DNA of 64,000 nucleotides from positions 124,001 through 188,000 of the forward strand of contig NZ_PYWB01000005.1 of the NCBI RefSeq assembly GCF_003056345.1, read 5' to 3'. Both the position numbers and the translations under genes were made by a program. Below the pieces are notes generated by a model that saw only the letters and a program-made list of their open reading frames with translations, was not told where the DNA came from and searched no databases. Numbering within the stretch: the stretch's first letter is position 1; each line of letters opens with the position of its first letter. This stretch comes from Devosia submarina (GTDB lineage Bacteria > Pseudomonadota > Alphaproteobacteria > Rhizobiales > Devosiaceae). Below, piece by piece: positions 55,988-64,000 of the stretch.

Positions 55988-57214
55988 ATGCCCTACTACG
56001 CAATCGCCTATGAGTGGCTCAGCTTTGCCGTGCGCTGGCTGCATGTGGTCACGGCCATTGCCTGGATCGGCTCGTCCTTTTACTTCATCGCGCTCGACCT
56101 TGGCCTGCGCAAGACGCCCAGCCTGCCCCCTCTTGCCCATGGCGAAGAATGGCAGGTGCATGGCGGAGGTTTCTACCACATCCAGAAATACCTGGTGGCG
56201 CCCGATTTCCTGCCCGAGCACCTGACCTGGTTCAAATGGGAAAGCTATTGGACCTGGCTCTCGGGCTTCATGCTCATGGTTCTGATCTATTATGTCGGCG
56301 CCGACCTCTACCTTATAGACCGCAATGTCCTCGATGTGCCCAATTGGGCCGCGATCCTGATTTCCATGGGGTCTATCGTTCTAGGCTTCGTGGTCTACAA
56401 CCGCCTTTGCAAGTCCCCGCTTGGCAATTCGCAGAACGGGCTGATGCTGGTGCTGTTTGCGATCCTCACGGCCATGGCCTGGGGCTATACGCAGCTATTC
56501 ACCGGCCGCGCGGCCATGCTCCACATGGGTGCGTTCACGGCTTCGATCATGGCGGCAAATGTGGCCATGATCATCATTCCCAACCAGAAGATCGTGGTGG
56601 CCGATCTCAAGGCTGGGCGCGTGCCGGACGCGAAGTACGGCAAGATCGCCAAGCAGCGATCGCTGCACAACAACTACCTGACGCTGCCCGTCATCTTCTT
56701 CATGCTCTCGTCCCATTATCCGCTGGCTTTTGCCACCCAGTGGAACTGGATCATCGCCTCCCTGATCTTCCTTGTGGGCGTCGTCATTCGGCACTATTTC
56801 AACACGCGCCATGCCCGCAAAGGCAATCCGCACTGGACCTGGGCGGTCGCGGTCATCATCTTCATCATGATCGCGTGGCTCTCCTCCGGCCCCAAGCTGC
56901 CGGGTTCGGCGGGAGAGGAGGTGGCGTCTCGTGCGGCCGAGCCGTTTCTCAACGCTCAGCACTTCCAGCAAGCCAGCCTAGCGGTGCAAACACGCTGCGC
57001 CATGTGCCACACGGCAGAGCCGGCCTGGCCCGGAATCTACCAGGCACCCAAAAATGTCATTCTCGACAATGACATTGCCATCGCCAACCACGCCAAGGAT
57101 GTCGCCATGCAGGCCGGCTATTCCCATGCCATGCCGCCCGGCAATGTCAGCGAAATGACGCCCCAAGAACGCGCCCTTCTTGTTGAATGGTTCCGCGAAG
57201 GCTCGGGCCAATGA
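55988..57214 (+). CDS. puuD: Membrane urate oxidase with cytochrome c domain
   Basis: 408 residues from ATG at 55988, nine bases after GGAGAG; the ATG at 55979 has no spacing. About eight membrane segments (WLHVVTAIAWIGSSFYFIAL) form the urate hydroxylase PuuD, and the C-terminal ~90 residues are a cytochrome c with heme motif CAMCH and a methionine ligand in HAMPPGNV. It oxidises urate to 5-hydroxyisourate and passes electrons to the respiratory chain, with no hydrogen peroxide formed. Overlaps guaD by four bases. Confidence 0.95.
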   Translation: MPYYAIAYEWLSFAVRWLHVVTAIAWIGSSFYFIALDLGLRKTPSLPPLAHGEEWQVHGGGFYHIQKYLVAPDFLPEHLTWFKWESYWTWLSGFMLMVLIYYVGADLYLIDRNVLDVPNWAAILISMGSIVLGFVVYNRLCKSPLGNSQNGLMLVLFAILTAMAWGYTQLFTGRAAMLHMGAFTASIMAANVAMIIIPNQKIVVADLKAGRVPDAKYGKIAKQRSLHNNYLTLPVIFFMLSSHYPLAFATQWNWIIASLIFLVGVVIRHYFNTRHARKGNPHWTWAVAVIIFIMIAWLSSGPKLPGSAGEEVASRAAEPFLNAQHFQQASLAVQTRCAMCHTAEPAWPGIYQAPKNVILDNDIAIANHAKDVAMQAGYSHAMPPGNVSEMTPQERALLVEWFREGSGQ

Positions 57215-58527
57215 GCCAGACTATTCTGCGCGGGCGGGTGCTGAGTTTCGTCAGCGAGCCGCAAGCGATCGATGATACAGCAAGCTATAGCTACCTCCAA
57301 GATGGCGCCGTCGTCATCGTTGACGGGAAGATCGTTGCCGTAGAGCCATGGTCGGCAATTGCGCCCCTCGGTGCCGACTATATCGATCATCGTCCGCATT
57401 TGATCATGCCGGGCTTTATCGACATGCACCTGCATTATGTGCAGTCGCAGATGATCGCCTCCTATGCCGGTTCGCTCTTGGAATGGCTCAACACTTACAC
57501 CTTCCACGAAGAGCAGAAATTCAGCCAGCAGGGCCATGCCGACGCTGTAGCGTCCGCCTTTTACGATGAGCTGATCCGCAACGGCACGACCACGGCGGTG
57601 GCTTATTGCTCCAGCCACCCCCGGTCGGTCGATGCCTATTTCGCCGAAGCCGAAAAGCGCAACATGCTGATGTTGGGCGGCAAGGTGATGATGGATCGCA
57701 ATGCGCCCGAAGCGCTCTGTGACACCGCCCAGTCCGGCTATGACGACACCAAGATGCTCATCGAACGCTGGCATGGACGGAGCAGGGCGCTCTATGCCAT
57801 CTCGCCACGCTTTGCCATCACCTCAACTCCGGGGCAAATGGAGGCAGCCCAAGCGCTCGTTCGTGAGCATCCCCAATGCTATGTGCAGACACACTTAAGC
57901 GAAAACGACGGTGAGATTTCGCTCTCGATGGAGCTTTACCCCAATTCGCCTGACTATACCGGTATTTACGAGGATTACGGCCTGCTCGGTCCCAAGACAC
58001 TGCTTGGCCACAGCATTCACCTCAACCATCGCGAAACCCAAGTCCTGGCGGAAACCGGTTCCGTCGCCGTGTTCTGCCCCACCTCGAACCTGTTTCTGGG
58101 CTCTGGCCTGTTTGATCGGGAGCGGTTCGCCAAGGCCGGGGTGCGGATCGGGATTGCCACCGATATCGGCGGGGGCACCAGCTATTCCATGCTGCGCACG
58201 CTGGATGAAGGCTATAAGATCCTCCAGCTGCGCGGCCAGCGGCTCAATCCCTTCGCGTCCTTCTATATGGCGACTTTGGGCAATGCGCGGGCGCTTTCCC
58301 TCGAGGGCACGATCGGCGCCGTGGCGCCCGGCCATGCGGCGGATCTGGTCGTCCTCAACGCTGCAGCGACGTCCGCCATGGCCCTGCGCATGCAGACGGT
58401 GACGAGCCTTGCCGAGGAATTGTTTCTCCTCCAAACCCTGGGTGATGACCGCTCGATCGCGGAGGTCTATGTCGCTGGTGCAAGGGCGAAGTCCGTTTTG
58501 AGCGGGTTCTCAGCGCCATCATCCTGA
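57211..58527 (+). CDS. guaD: Guanine deaminase
   Basis: 438 residues from ATG at 57211 overlapping the puuD stop. Amidohydrolase with metal ligands in PGFIDMHLH, HLSEND, LGHSIHL and ATDIGGG. It deaminates guanine to xanthine, feeding XdhAB. Operon with puuD upstream; malate synthase G starts 37 bases later. Confidence 0.95.
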   Translation: MSQTILRGRVLSFVSEPQAIDDTASYSYLQDGAVVIVDGKIVAVEPWSAIAPLGADYIDHRPHLIMPGFIDMHLHYVQSQMIASYAGSLLEWLNTYTFHEEQKFSQQGHADAVASAFYDELIRNGTTTAVAYCSSHPRSVDAYFAEAEKRNMLMLGGKVMMDRNAPEALCDTAQSGYDDTKMLIERWHGRSRALYAISPRFAITSTPGQMEAAQALVREHPQCYVQTHLSENDGEISLSMELYPNSPDYTGIYEDYGLLGPKTLLGHSIHLNHRETQVLAETGSVAVFCPTSNLFLGSGLFDRERFAKAGVRIGIATDIGGGTSYSMLRTLDEGYKILQLRGQRLNPFASFYMATLGNARALSLEGTIGAVAPGHAADLVVLNAAATSAMALRMQTVTSLAEELFLLQTLGDDRSIAEVYVAGARAKSVLSGFSAPSS

Positions 58528-58564
58528 CTTAAGTCTAGTCAGCCTGCACATAAAGGAAGCAAGA

Positions 58565-60730
58565 ATGAGCGAGTACCTCACGAAGTCCGGCCTGTCGGTT
58601 CACCCCCTGCTGGTCGATTTCGTCGAGAAAGAAGCCCTTGCCGGGCTCCCCGTCACGCCTGATCAGTTCTGGTCCGGTTTCGCGCGCCTTGTTGCCGAAC
58701 ACGCCCCAACCAATGCGCGCCTGCTGCAGCGGCGGGATGAGCTGCAGAGCCAGATCGATGAATGGCACCACAAATATGGCCCTGTCGCCAACAATCCGCA
58801 GGGCTATGAATTTTTCCTGCGCGACATCGGCTATGTCCTGCCCGAGCCCGAAAATTTCACCATCGAGACAACCGGGCTCGATCCCGAGATCACCACGCTG
58901 TGCGGTCCGCAATTGGTGGTGCCGGTCAGCAATGCCCGCTATGCACTCAACGCTGCCAATGCCCGCTGGGGCAGCCTTTATGATGCGCTCTACGGCACCG
59001 ATGTCATCAGCCGCGAAGGCGATCTAGCGCCCGGCGCGGGCGTCAATACCCAGCGGGCCCAGGCTGTAGTTGAACGCGCCGCCGCTTTTCTTGATGAAAC
59101 CCTGCCGCTGCAATCAGGCAGCCATCGTGATGTCACCGGCTACCACGTGGAAAAGGACGGCGACATCCGCCGCTTCGTCGTCGACACCTCCAATGGCCGC
59201 ACCACCCTCCAAGATTCTTCGGCTTTTGTTGGCTATGCCGGCACCGAGCAGTCCGGCGAACTCGTACTGCGCCACAATGGATTGCACATCATTCTCGTCA
59301 TCAACCCGGCCAGCCCGATCGGTTCGGCGCATAGGGCGGGGCTGAGCGATGTCATTGTCGAAGCGGCCCTCACCACGATCCAGGATTGCGAGGATTCCGT
59401 CGCGGCTGTCGATGCCGAGGACAAGGTCGGCGTTTACCGCAACTGGCTGGGCCTGATGAACGGCACGCTGGAGGACAGGTTCGAAAAGGGCGGCAAGACC
59501 GTTACCCGCAAGCTCAATCCCGACCGCCAGTACAAGGACGATCACGGCGCCCCGCTGGTGCTCAAGGGCCGCTCGCTCCTGCTTGTGCGCAATGTGGGTC
59601 ACCTGATGACCACCGATGCCGTGCTGCATGATGGCAAGCCGATCGGGGAAGGTTTGATGGACGCTGCCGTCACCGTGCTTTGCGCCATGCAGGACAAGGT
59701 CAACAGCACCACCGGCGCCATCTATATCGTCAAGCCCAAGATGCACGGGCCAGAGGAAGTTGCCTTTGCCTGTACGGTCTTCGCCTCGGTCGAGCAGATG
59801 CTGGGGCTCGCGCCCAACACGGTAAAAATCGGCATCATGGACGAGGAACGCCGTACCTCGGCCAACCTCAAGGCAGCCATCTATGAAGCACGTCACCGTG
59901 TCTTCTTCATCAATACCGGTTTCCTTGACCGCACGGGCGACGAGATCCACACCTCCATGGAAGCTGGCGCCGTGCTGCGCAAGGACGAGATCAAGAACGA
60001 GCGCTGGATCGCCTCCTATGAGGATCGTAACGTGCTGATTGGCTTGGCTTGCGGCTTTTCTGGCCGGGCACAGATCGGCAAGGGCATGTGGGCGCGGCCC
60101 GACGATATGGCGGCAATGATGGCGGCCAAGTCCGGCCATCCTTCTGCTGGCGCCAACACGGCATGGGTACCGTCGCCAACCGCCGCTACGCTGCATGCCT
60201 TGCATTATCACCAGATCGACGTTTTCGAGGCTCAGCGCCGCCGCCACAATCAGGCCGTTCCGCCGCTTGCTGATCTTTTTTCCATGCCGGTTCAGGTGCC
60301 ATTCTCGCTCAGCCGCGAGGAGATCACCCGCGAACTCGAAAACAATGCGCAGGGCATCCTCGGCTATGTGGTGCGCTGGGTGCAGCAGGGCGTAGGCTGC
60401 TCCAAGGTGCCCGACATCAACAATGTGGGCCTGATGGAAGATCGTGCCACCTGCCGCATCTCGGCCCAGGCGATTGCCAATTGGCTGCGCCATGGCTTGG
60501 TCTCGCGCGATGAGGTCACCGCCACTTTCGAACGCATGGCGGGCGTCGTGGACCAGCAAAATGCCGGCGATCCGCTCTACCGGCCCATGGGTGAAAATCT
60601 GCAGTCCGTCGCTTTCCAGGCGGCACTCGATCTGGCGCTTCACGGCGCCGATCAGCCCAGCGGCTACACCGAACCGCTGCTTCACGCCGCCCGCCGCAAG
60701 GTCAAGGCGCGGAACGCACAAAAGCAATAG
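58565..60730 (+). CDS. glcB: Malate synthase G
   Basis: 721 residues, the usual length of the G isoform. Condenses glyoxylate with acetyl-CoA into malate, so it uses the glyoxylate released by ureidoglycolate lyase. Family strings include GLNDGP-like catalytic surroundings (LMTTDAVLHDGKPIGEGLMD) and IYIVKPKMHGPEEVAF. Its place in a purine cluster, not with glycolate genes, fits a dedicated role. ATG at 58565 after GGAAGCAAGA. Confidence 0.95.
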   Translation: MSEYLTKSGLSVHPLLVDFVEKEALAGLPVTPDQFWSGFARLVAEHAPTNARLLQRRDELQSQIDEWHHKYGPVANNPQGYEFFLRDIGYVLPEPENFTIETTGLDPEITTLCGPQLVVPVSNARYALNAANARWGSLYDALYGTDVISREGDLAPGAGVNTQRAQAVVERAAAFLDETLPLQSGSHRDVTGYHVEKDGDIRRFVVDTSNGRTTLQDSSAFVGYAGTEQSGELVLRHNGLHIILVINPASPIGSAHRAGLSDVIVEAALTTIQDCEDSVAAVDAEDKVGVYRNWLGLMNGTLEDRFEKGGKTVTRKLNPDRQYKDDHGAPLVLKGRSLLLVRNVGHLMTTDAVLHDGKPIGEGLMDAAVTVLCAMQDKVNSTTGAIYIVKPKMHGPEEVAFACTVFASVEQMLGLAPNTVKIGIMDEERRTSANLKAAIYEARHRVFFINTGFLDRTGDEIHTSMEAGAVLRKDEIKNERWIASYEDRNVLIGLACGFSGRAQIGKGMWARPDDMAAMMAAKSGHPSAGANTAWVPSPTAATLHALHYHQIDVFEAQRRRHNQAVPPLADLFSMPVQVPFSLSREEITRELENNAQGILGYVVRWVQQGVGCSKVPDINNVGLMEDRATCRISAQAIANWLRHGLVSRDEVTATFERMAGVVDQQNAGDPLYRPMGENLQSVAFQAALDLALHGADQPSGYTEPLLHAARRKVKARNAQKQ

Positions 60731-60741
60731 CGCCGATTATT

Positions 60742-60764
60742 ACCCTCGGGCTTGCCCCGAGGGT
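60742..60764. repeat. Interspersed repeat, family 2, short copy / terminator-like hairpin
   Basis: ACCCTCGGG-CTTGC-CCCGAGGGT, perfect 9-bp stem, 12 bases after the glcB stop and before a convergent gene stop. It lacks a T-tract but can act as a 3' end structure for both genes. Confidence 0.85.
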
Positions 60765-60779
60765 GACGGTCCGGGGATG

Positions 60780-62402
60780 CTAAACCTCGTAAACCGGCAG
60801 GTTCATCCCGGTTCCGCGCCAGAATATCTCGACATCATTGGCGACGAGGGTCGTTGCCTCTCCCACCGGCTCATCCGTCCCCAAATTCCGTGCATAGCGA
60901 GGGTGCGCCCCTGACGAGACCTGCAGCCGCAGGCGATGCCCGGCACGGAAGCAATGCGCGGCGGCATGGAGGTTGAAGTGCAGCACCCAGCTGCCATCCG
61001 CCTCCCTTGGCGTTTCCGGCGTCACCCGGAACAGGCCGTCATTGATGTTGGTGGACATGCCAGCCTCGTCCACATCGCAGAGCCGGAGGAAAAAATCCAC
61101 ATGCGGCACGCTTGCTCGTGCGCGAACGCTCACCTGCACTTGCCCGATGATCAGCAGGTCCGCGCCCAGTGGTTCTGACGTATAGCTCAGCACATCCGCC
61201 CGGTTTTCCCGCGCGGCATTGTCCACCGGCCCGGCACCGGTAAAAGCAAAAATAGCCCCCCCGAGATTGGGCGTCGGGTCCGCGGGGTCATAGCGATAGC
61301 GATCGGCACCATCATCTGTCCCATCGCCCCGCACAAGCTGCCGCTCCGCCCCGATGGTCCAGCGCTCCAGCCGCGGCGGCCCGGGCGGATAAGCGTTGAA
61401 CTCGCGCCACTCCTCCAGCCCCGAAATATGGATCCGCACCGGCTTCTCCCGCAGCCCTGACGGGTCCCCCATCAGCTTGGCCCGCATCCAGATCAGGGTT
61501 TCGCGCAGATTGTCACGCTGCAATTCATCGGCAATATGGGTCCAGGTGCCAACCGTGAGATAGGGCGTGTGCCCCAGGCTCACGAGCCGCTGGTAATCGG
61601 CCAGCAATTCGTCCAGCATGAAATCATACCAGCCGGACATGAAATGCACTGGCGGAGTCCGTTCGGTCAGCAGTTCCCGGTGATCGATCGCGTCCCAGAA
61701 CTCGTTATTGCCAATCGATTCCTCGAACCAAAGCCGCCAGAACGGCACCTGCCGACCTGACGCCGCGACATCGGCATGGAGCAGGGGCAGGACCATGGCC
61801 GCCTTTGCCGTCGTGCGCTCGATCCCGCCCGAGAACATCGTCGTGGCGGTTTTGAGCGGATGATTGCGCAGGCCCTCTATCACCTGCAGCCAGGAGAGCC
61901 ACAGCCCCAGGTGAAAGGCGCCGGCGGGAAACACCACGGAGCGGAAGTCCGCCGTCGTCACCTTGGTGGCCATCGCGCCGATCTCGGGCGCGTCCGAAAT
62001 CGCCCATTGCGCATAGCCCAAATATGAGGGGCCCGACAGGCCCAGCCGGCCATCAAACCAGCTTTGCTCCTTGATCCACTCCATTGTCTCCAGCCCATCC
62101 GCCCGTTCATTCACCAGCGGGTCGAACTCGCCGCCTGATTTTTCCGTCCCACGGCACGCCTGCAGCACGACGTTGAAGCCACGCTCGGCATAGGCTTCGG
62201 CAATGCCTCGGAAGCCGGAACGCCCATAGGGCAGTCGCATAAGGATGGTGGGATGCGGCCCCTCCGATCGGGGCGCGAAATGGTCCGTCATCAGCACCAC
62301 GCCATCGGTCATGGTGAGGGGGATATTGCGGTGCGCCCTCACCCTGTTGAGCCGAGGCGGCAGCTTGTCCACCCAGCTCAGCATCATTGATCGAAGGCTC
62401 AT
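60780..62402 (-). CDS. CocE/NonD family hydrolase
   Basis: 540 residues, ATG at 62402. Alpha/beta-hydrolase with the nucleophile serine at residue 126 in GPSYLG, then an X-Pro peptidase-like C-terminal jelly-roll (LRLQVSSGAHPRYARN). CocE relatives cleave esters or short peptides such as cocaine or glutaryl-7-ACA. It starts three bases after the adenine deaminase stop, so it is co-transcribed with that gene. A role in purine use is not known; it could hydrolyse an N-acylated or ester-linked purine compound. No signal peptide. Confidence 0.85.
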   Translation of the reverse strand: MSLRSMMLSWVDKLPPRLNRVRAHRNIPLTMTDGVVLMTDHFAPRSEGPHPTILMRLPYGRSGFRGIAEAYAERGFNVVLQACRGTEKSGGEFDPLVNERADGLETMEWIKEQSWFDGRLGLSGPSYLGYAQWAISDAPEIGAMATKVTTADFRSVVFPAGAFHLGLWLSWLQVIEGLRNHPLKTATTMFSGGIERTTAKAAMVLPLLHADVAASGRQVPFWRLWFEESIGNNEFWDAIDHRELLTERTPPVHFMSGWYDFMLDELLADYQRLVSLGHTPYLTVGTWTHIADELQRDNLRETLIWMRAKLMGDPSGLREKPVRIHISGLEEWREFNAYPPGPPRLERWTIGAERQLVRGDGTDDGADRYRYDPADPTPNLGGAIFAFTGAGPVDNAARENRADVLSYTSEPLGADLLIIGQVQVSVRARASVPHVDFFLRLCDVDEAGMSTNINDGLFRVTPETPREADGSWVLHFNLHAAAHCFRAGHRLRLQVSSGAHPRYARNLGTDEPVGEATTLVANDVEIFWRGTGMNLPVYEV

Positions 62403-62405
62403 GGG

Positions 62406-64000
62406 CTAATCCACAAAATCAAATTGGTCCACGTCAAACAGTCCCCTGTCCGTCATCTTGAGATGGGGGATCACCGGAAGCGCCAAAAACGCGACCTGCA
62501 GGAACGGCTCGGGTAGGACGCAGCCCAGCGCATAGGCGGCGTCTCGCAGCACATGCAATCGGTGCGACACGGTTTCAAACGGCTCAAGGCTCATGAGCCC
62601 GGCCAAGGGCAGCGCCAGCTCGGCCGTGATCTGCCCGCCCTCCGCCACGGCAAAGCCGCCACCGAGCGCGATCAGCCGGTTCACTGCCAAGGCCATGTCC
62701 GCGTCTGTTGCGCCGATCACCGTGATGTTGTGACTGTCATGACCAACCGAGGACGCGATGGCCCCTTTCTTGAGCCTGAAGCCCCGCACAAAACCCAGCC
62801 CGATATTGCCATTGCGCCCATGCCGCTCCACCACCGCAACCTTGAGCACATCGGCTTGCAGATCGGGCTGAATGCCATTCTCCCCAACTGAGAAGGCCGC
62901 ACTCTCGCGAAAGGTCAGGATCAAGCCAGGCTTGACGCCGATCACCGGAGTTTCATTGCGATCGGGCCGCCCGGGCACGATGAAGTCTTCCGCCTTCACC
63001 GTTCTTGCCTTCACCGAATGCAGGCCCACCGGCGGCACTGGTTTGCGCGCGGCAAACAATTTGGGTGTGACCAGCCGACCACCCGTCACCACATCGGACA
63101 CGCGGCAATCCTCGAGGCTGTCGAGCAGGGCAATATCCGCCCGCCATCCCGGCGCCAGCAATCCTCGGTCCCGCAGATCAAAGATGCGCGCTGCCGAATG
63201 GCTTGCCGCACGATACACATGGTGCAGCGGCCGCCCCATGGCGATCAGCCGGCGAATGGAGCTGTCGAGATGGCCTTCCTCGGCAATGTCGAGTGGATTG
63301 CGATCATCGGTGCAGAGCGCAACAAAGGACGAGGTATTTTCGTCCAGCACTTCAGCCAGCGCCTTGAGGTCCTTGGAGACTGAGCCTTCCCGGATCAGGA
63401 TGGCCATGCCCTTGGCCAGTTTCTCCCGTGCCTCATCAGCGCTGGTCGCTTCATGGTCGGTGCGAATGGCCGCTGAGAGATAGCCATTCAGCGCCTGCCC
63501 GCGCAGCAAGGGCGCATGGCCATCAATATGCCCATCCTGGAAGGCTTCGAGCTTGGCGATTATCCCCGGATCGGCATTGAGCACGCCGGGGAAGTTCATC
63601 ACTTCGGCAAGGCCAATCACCTTGGGATGAGAGCGGAACGGCTCCAGGTCCGCAATTTCGAGAGCTGCCCCTGAGGTCTCAAAGGCCGTCGCCGGCACGC
63701 AGGAAGAGAGATTGACCCGCACATCCATAACCGTCTGCTCGGCGCATTGCAGGAAATAGCGGATGCCTTCGGCGCCCAGCACATTGGCAATCTCGTGCGG
63801 ATCGCAGATCACGGTCGTCACGCCATGCGGCAGCACGCAGCGGTCGAATTCGAACGGAGTGACCAGAGAAGATTCGATATGCAGATGGGTGTCGATGAAG
63901 CCGGGCACCGCAAAGCGCCCAGAACCGTCGATCTCGGTTGCACCTTCATAATGTGCATGCGTCCCCACGATCCGGTCGCCAACAATGGCGATGTCGCTTC
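62406..64000 (-). CDS. ade: Adenine deaminase, 5' end outside window
   Basis: About 531 residues are visible; the frame continues past the right edge ([11 protein letters not shown] reads on upstream of a GTG at 63968), so the true start is outside. Metal-binding HLH in [13 protein letters not shown], later [13 protein letters not shown] and [11 protein letters not shown]. It deaminates adenine to hypoxanthine for XdhAB. Its stop is three bases before the CocE start. Starting at 63968 would drop the N-terminal beta domain, so that start is rejected. Confidence 0.94.
   Translation of the reverse strand, partial: SDIAIVGDRIVGTHAHYEGATEIDGSGRFAVPGFIDTHLHIESSLVTPFEFDRCVLPHGVTTVICDPHEIANVLGAEGIRYFLQCAEQTVMDVRVNLSSCVPATAFETSGAALEIADLEPFRSHPKVIGLAEVMNFPGVLNADPGIIAKLEAFQDGHIDGHAPLLRGQALNGYLSAAIRTDHEATSADEAREKLAKGMAILIREGSVSKDLKALAEVLDENTSSFVALCTDDRNPLDIAEEGHLDSSIRRLIAMGRPLHHVYRAASHSAARIFDLRDRGLLAPGWRADIALLDSLEDCRVSDVVTGGRLVTPKLFAARKPVPPVGLHSVKARTVKAEDFIVPGRPDRNETPVIGVKPGLILTFRESAAFSVGENGIQPDLQADVLKVAVVERHGRNGNIGLGFVRGFRLKKGAIASSVGHDSHNITVIGATDADMALAVNRLIALGGGFAVAEGGQITAELALPLAGLMSLEPFETVSHRLHVLRDAAYALGCVLPEPFLQVAFLALPVIPHLKMTDRGLFDVDQFDFVD

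Noticed and set aside
59114..60727. Minus-strand open frame of 537 codons opposite malate synthase G
   Set aside because: Antisense shadow caused by high third-position GC; glcB is full length and conserved.

Overview
The window is high-GC alphaproteobacterial DNA, most likely from a Hyphomicrobiales (Rhizobiales) bacterium near Devosia. This rests on gene content (a thuEFGKAB trehalose system, a ChvE/MmsAB monosaccharide importer, an smo/mtl-type polyol operon, a rhizobial-style purine cluster) and on short interspersed palindromic repeats in the gaps. Genus is inference; there is no rRNA, tRNA, insertion sequence, prophage, CRISPR array or replication origin that I can see. The DNA reads as a stable chromosomal or chromid catabolic region.

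Layout. 1-1.5 kb: the 5' part of a transglutaminase/DUF2126 gene, cut by the window edge. 1.7-10.6 kb (minus): a polyol operon with SorC-type regulator, binding protein, two permeases, ATPase, polyol dehydrogenase and an FGGY D-ribulokinase-type kinase. 10.9-16.4 kb (plus): two tandem ChvE-like binding proteins followed by MmsA and MmsB. 16.5-23.0 kb: a small DUF2171 protein, a DUF1275 membrane protein, an RND efflux pump with its adaptor, and a mercaptopyruvate sulfurtransferase. 23.2-31.1 kb: divergent thuR and thuEFGKAB for trehalose uptake and oxidation. 31.3-38.8 kb: mixed genes (GlsB/YeaQ, 5'-nucleotidase, a ThuA-like protein, a cytochrome b plus Tat-lipoprotein molybdoenzyme pair, a DEAD-box helicase, a ketopantoate-reductase-like protein). 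38.8-41.9 kb (minus): otsB-otsA trehalose synthesis and a YbaY-META envelope protein.

42.0-64.0 kb is a nearly complete purine-to-malate pathway: adenine deaminase (cut by the right edge), guanine deaminase, a BMP-type purine/nucleoside ABC importer, xanthine dehydrogenase XdhAB with XdhC, membrane urate oxidase PuuD, HIU hydrolase UraH, a PuuE-UraD fusion, ureidoglycine aminohydrolase AllE, ureidoglycolate lyase AllA and malate synthase G. An ArsR/SRPBCC pair and a CocE-type hydrolase are interspersed. The one enzyme of the route not seen is allantoate amidohydrolase.

Three families of interspersed palindromic repeats occur. Family 1 (core GGTTCGACAGGCTCACCATGAGG-like) lies mainly inside operons. 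Family 2 (CCCTCGGGCTTGACCC-like) lies just after the 3' ends of plus-strand genes. Family 3 (CTCCCCCGCAAGGGGGAGG-like) alternates with family 1 in the gaps of the polyol operon. Several gaps also hold clear hairpins or dyads that look like operators. Nothing in the window is convincingly a wholly new system. The least explained items are the cytochrome b/Tat-lipoprotein molybdoenzyme pair, the ArsR operator overlapping its own start codon, the paired boxes between puuE and uraH, and the repeat layout of the polyol operon.
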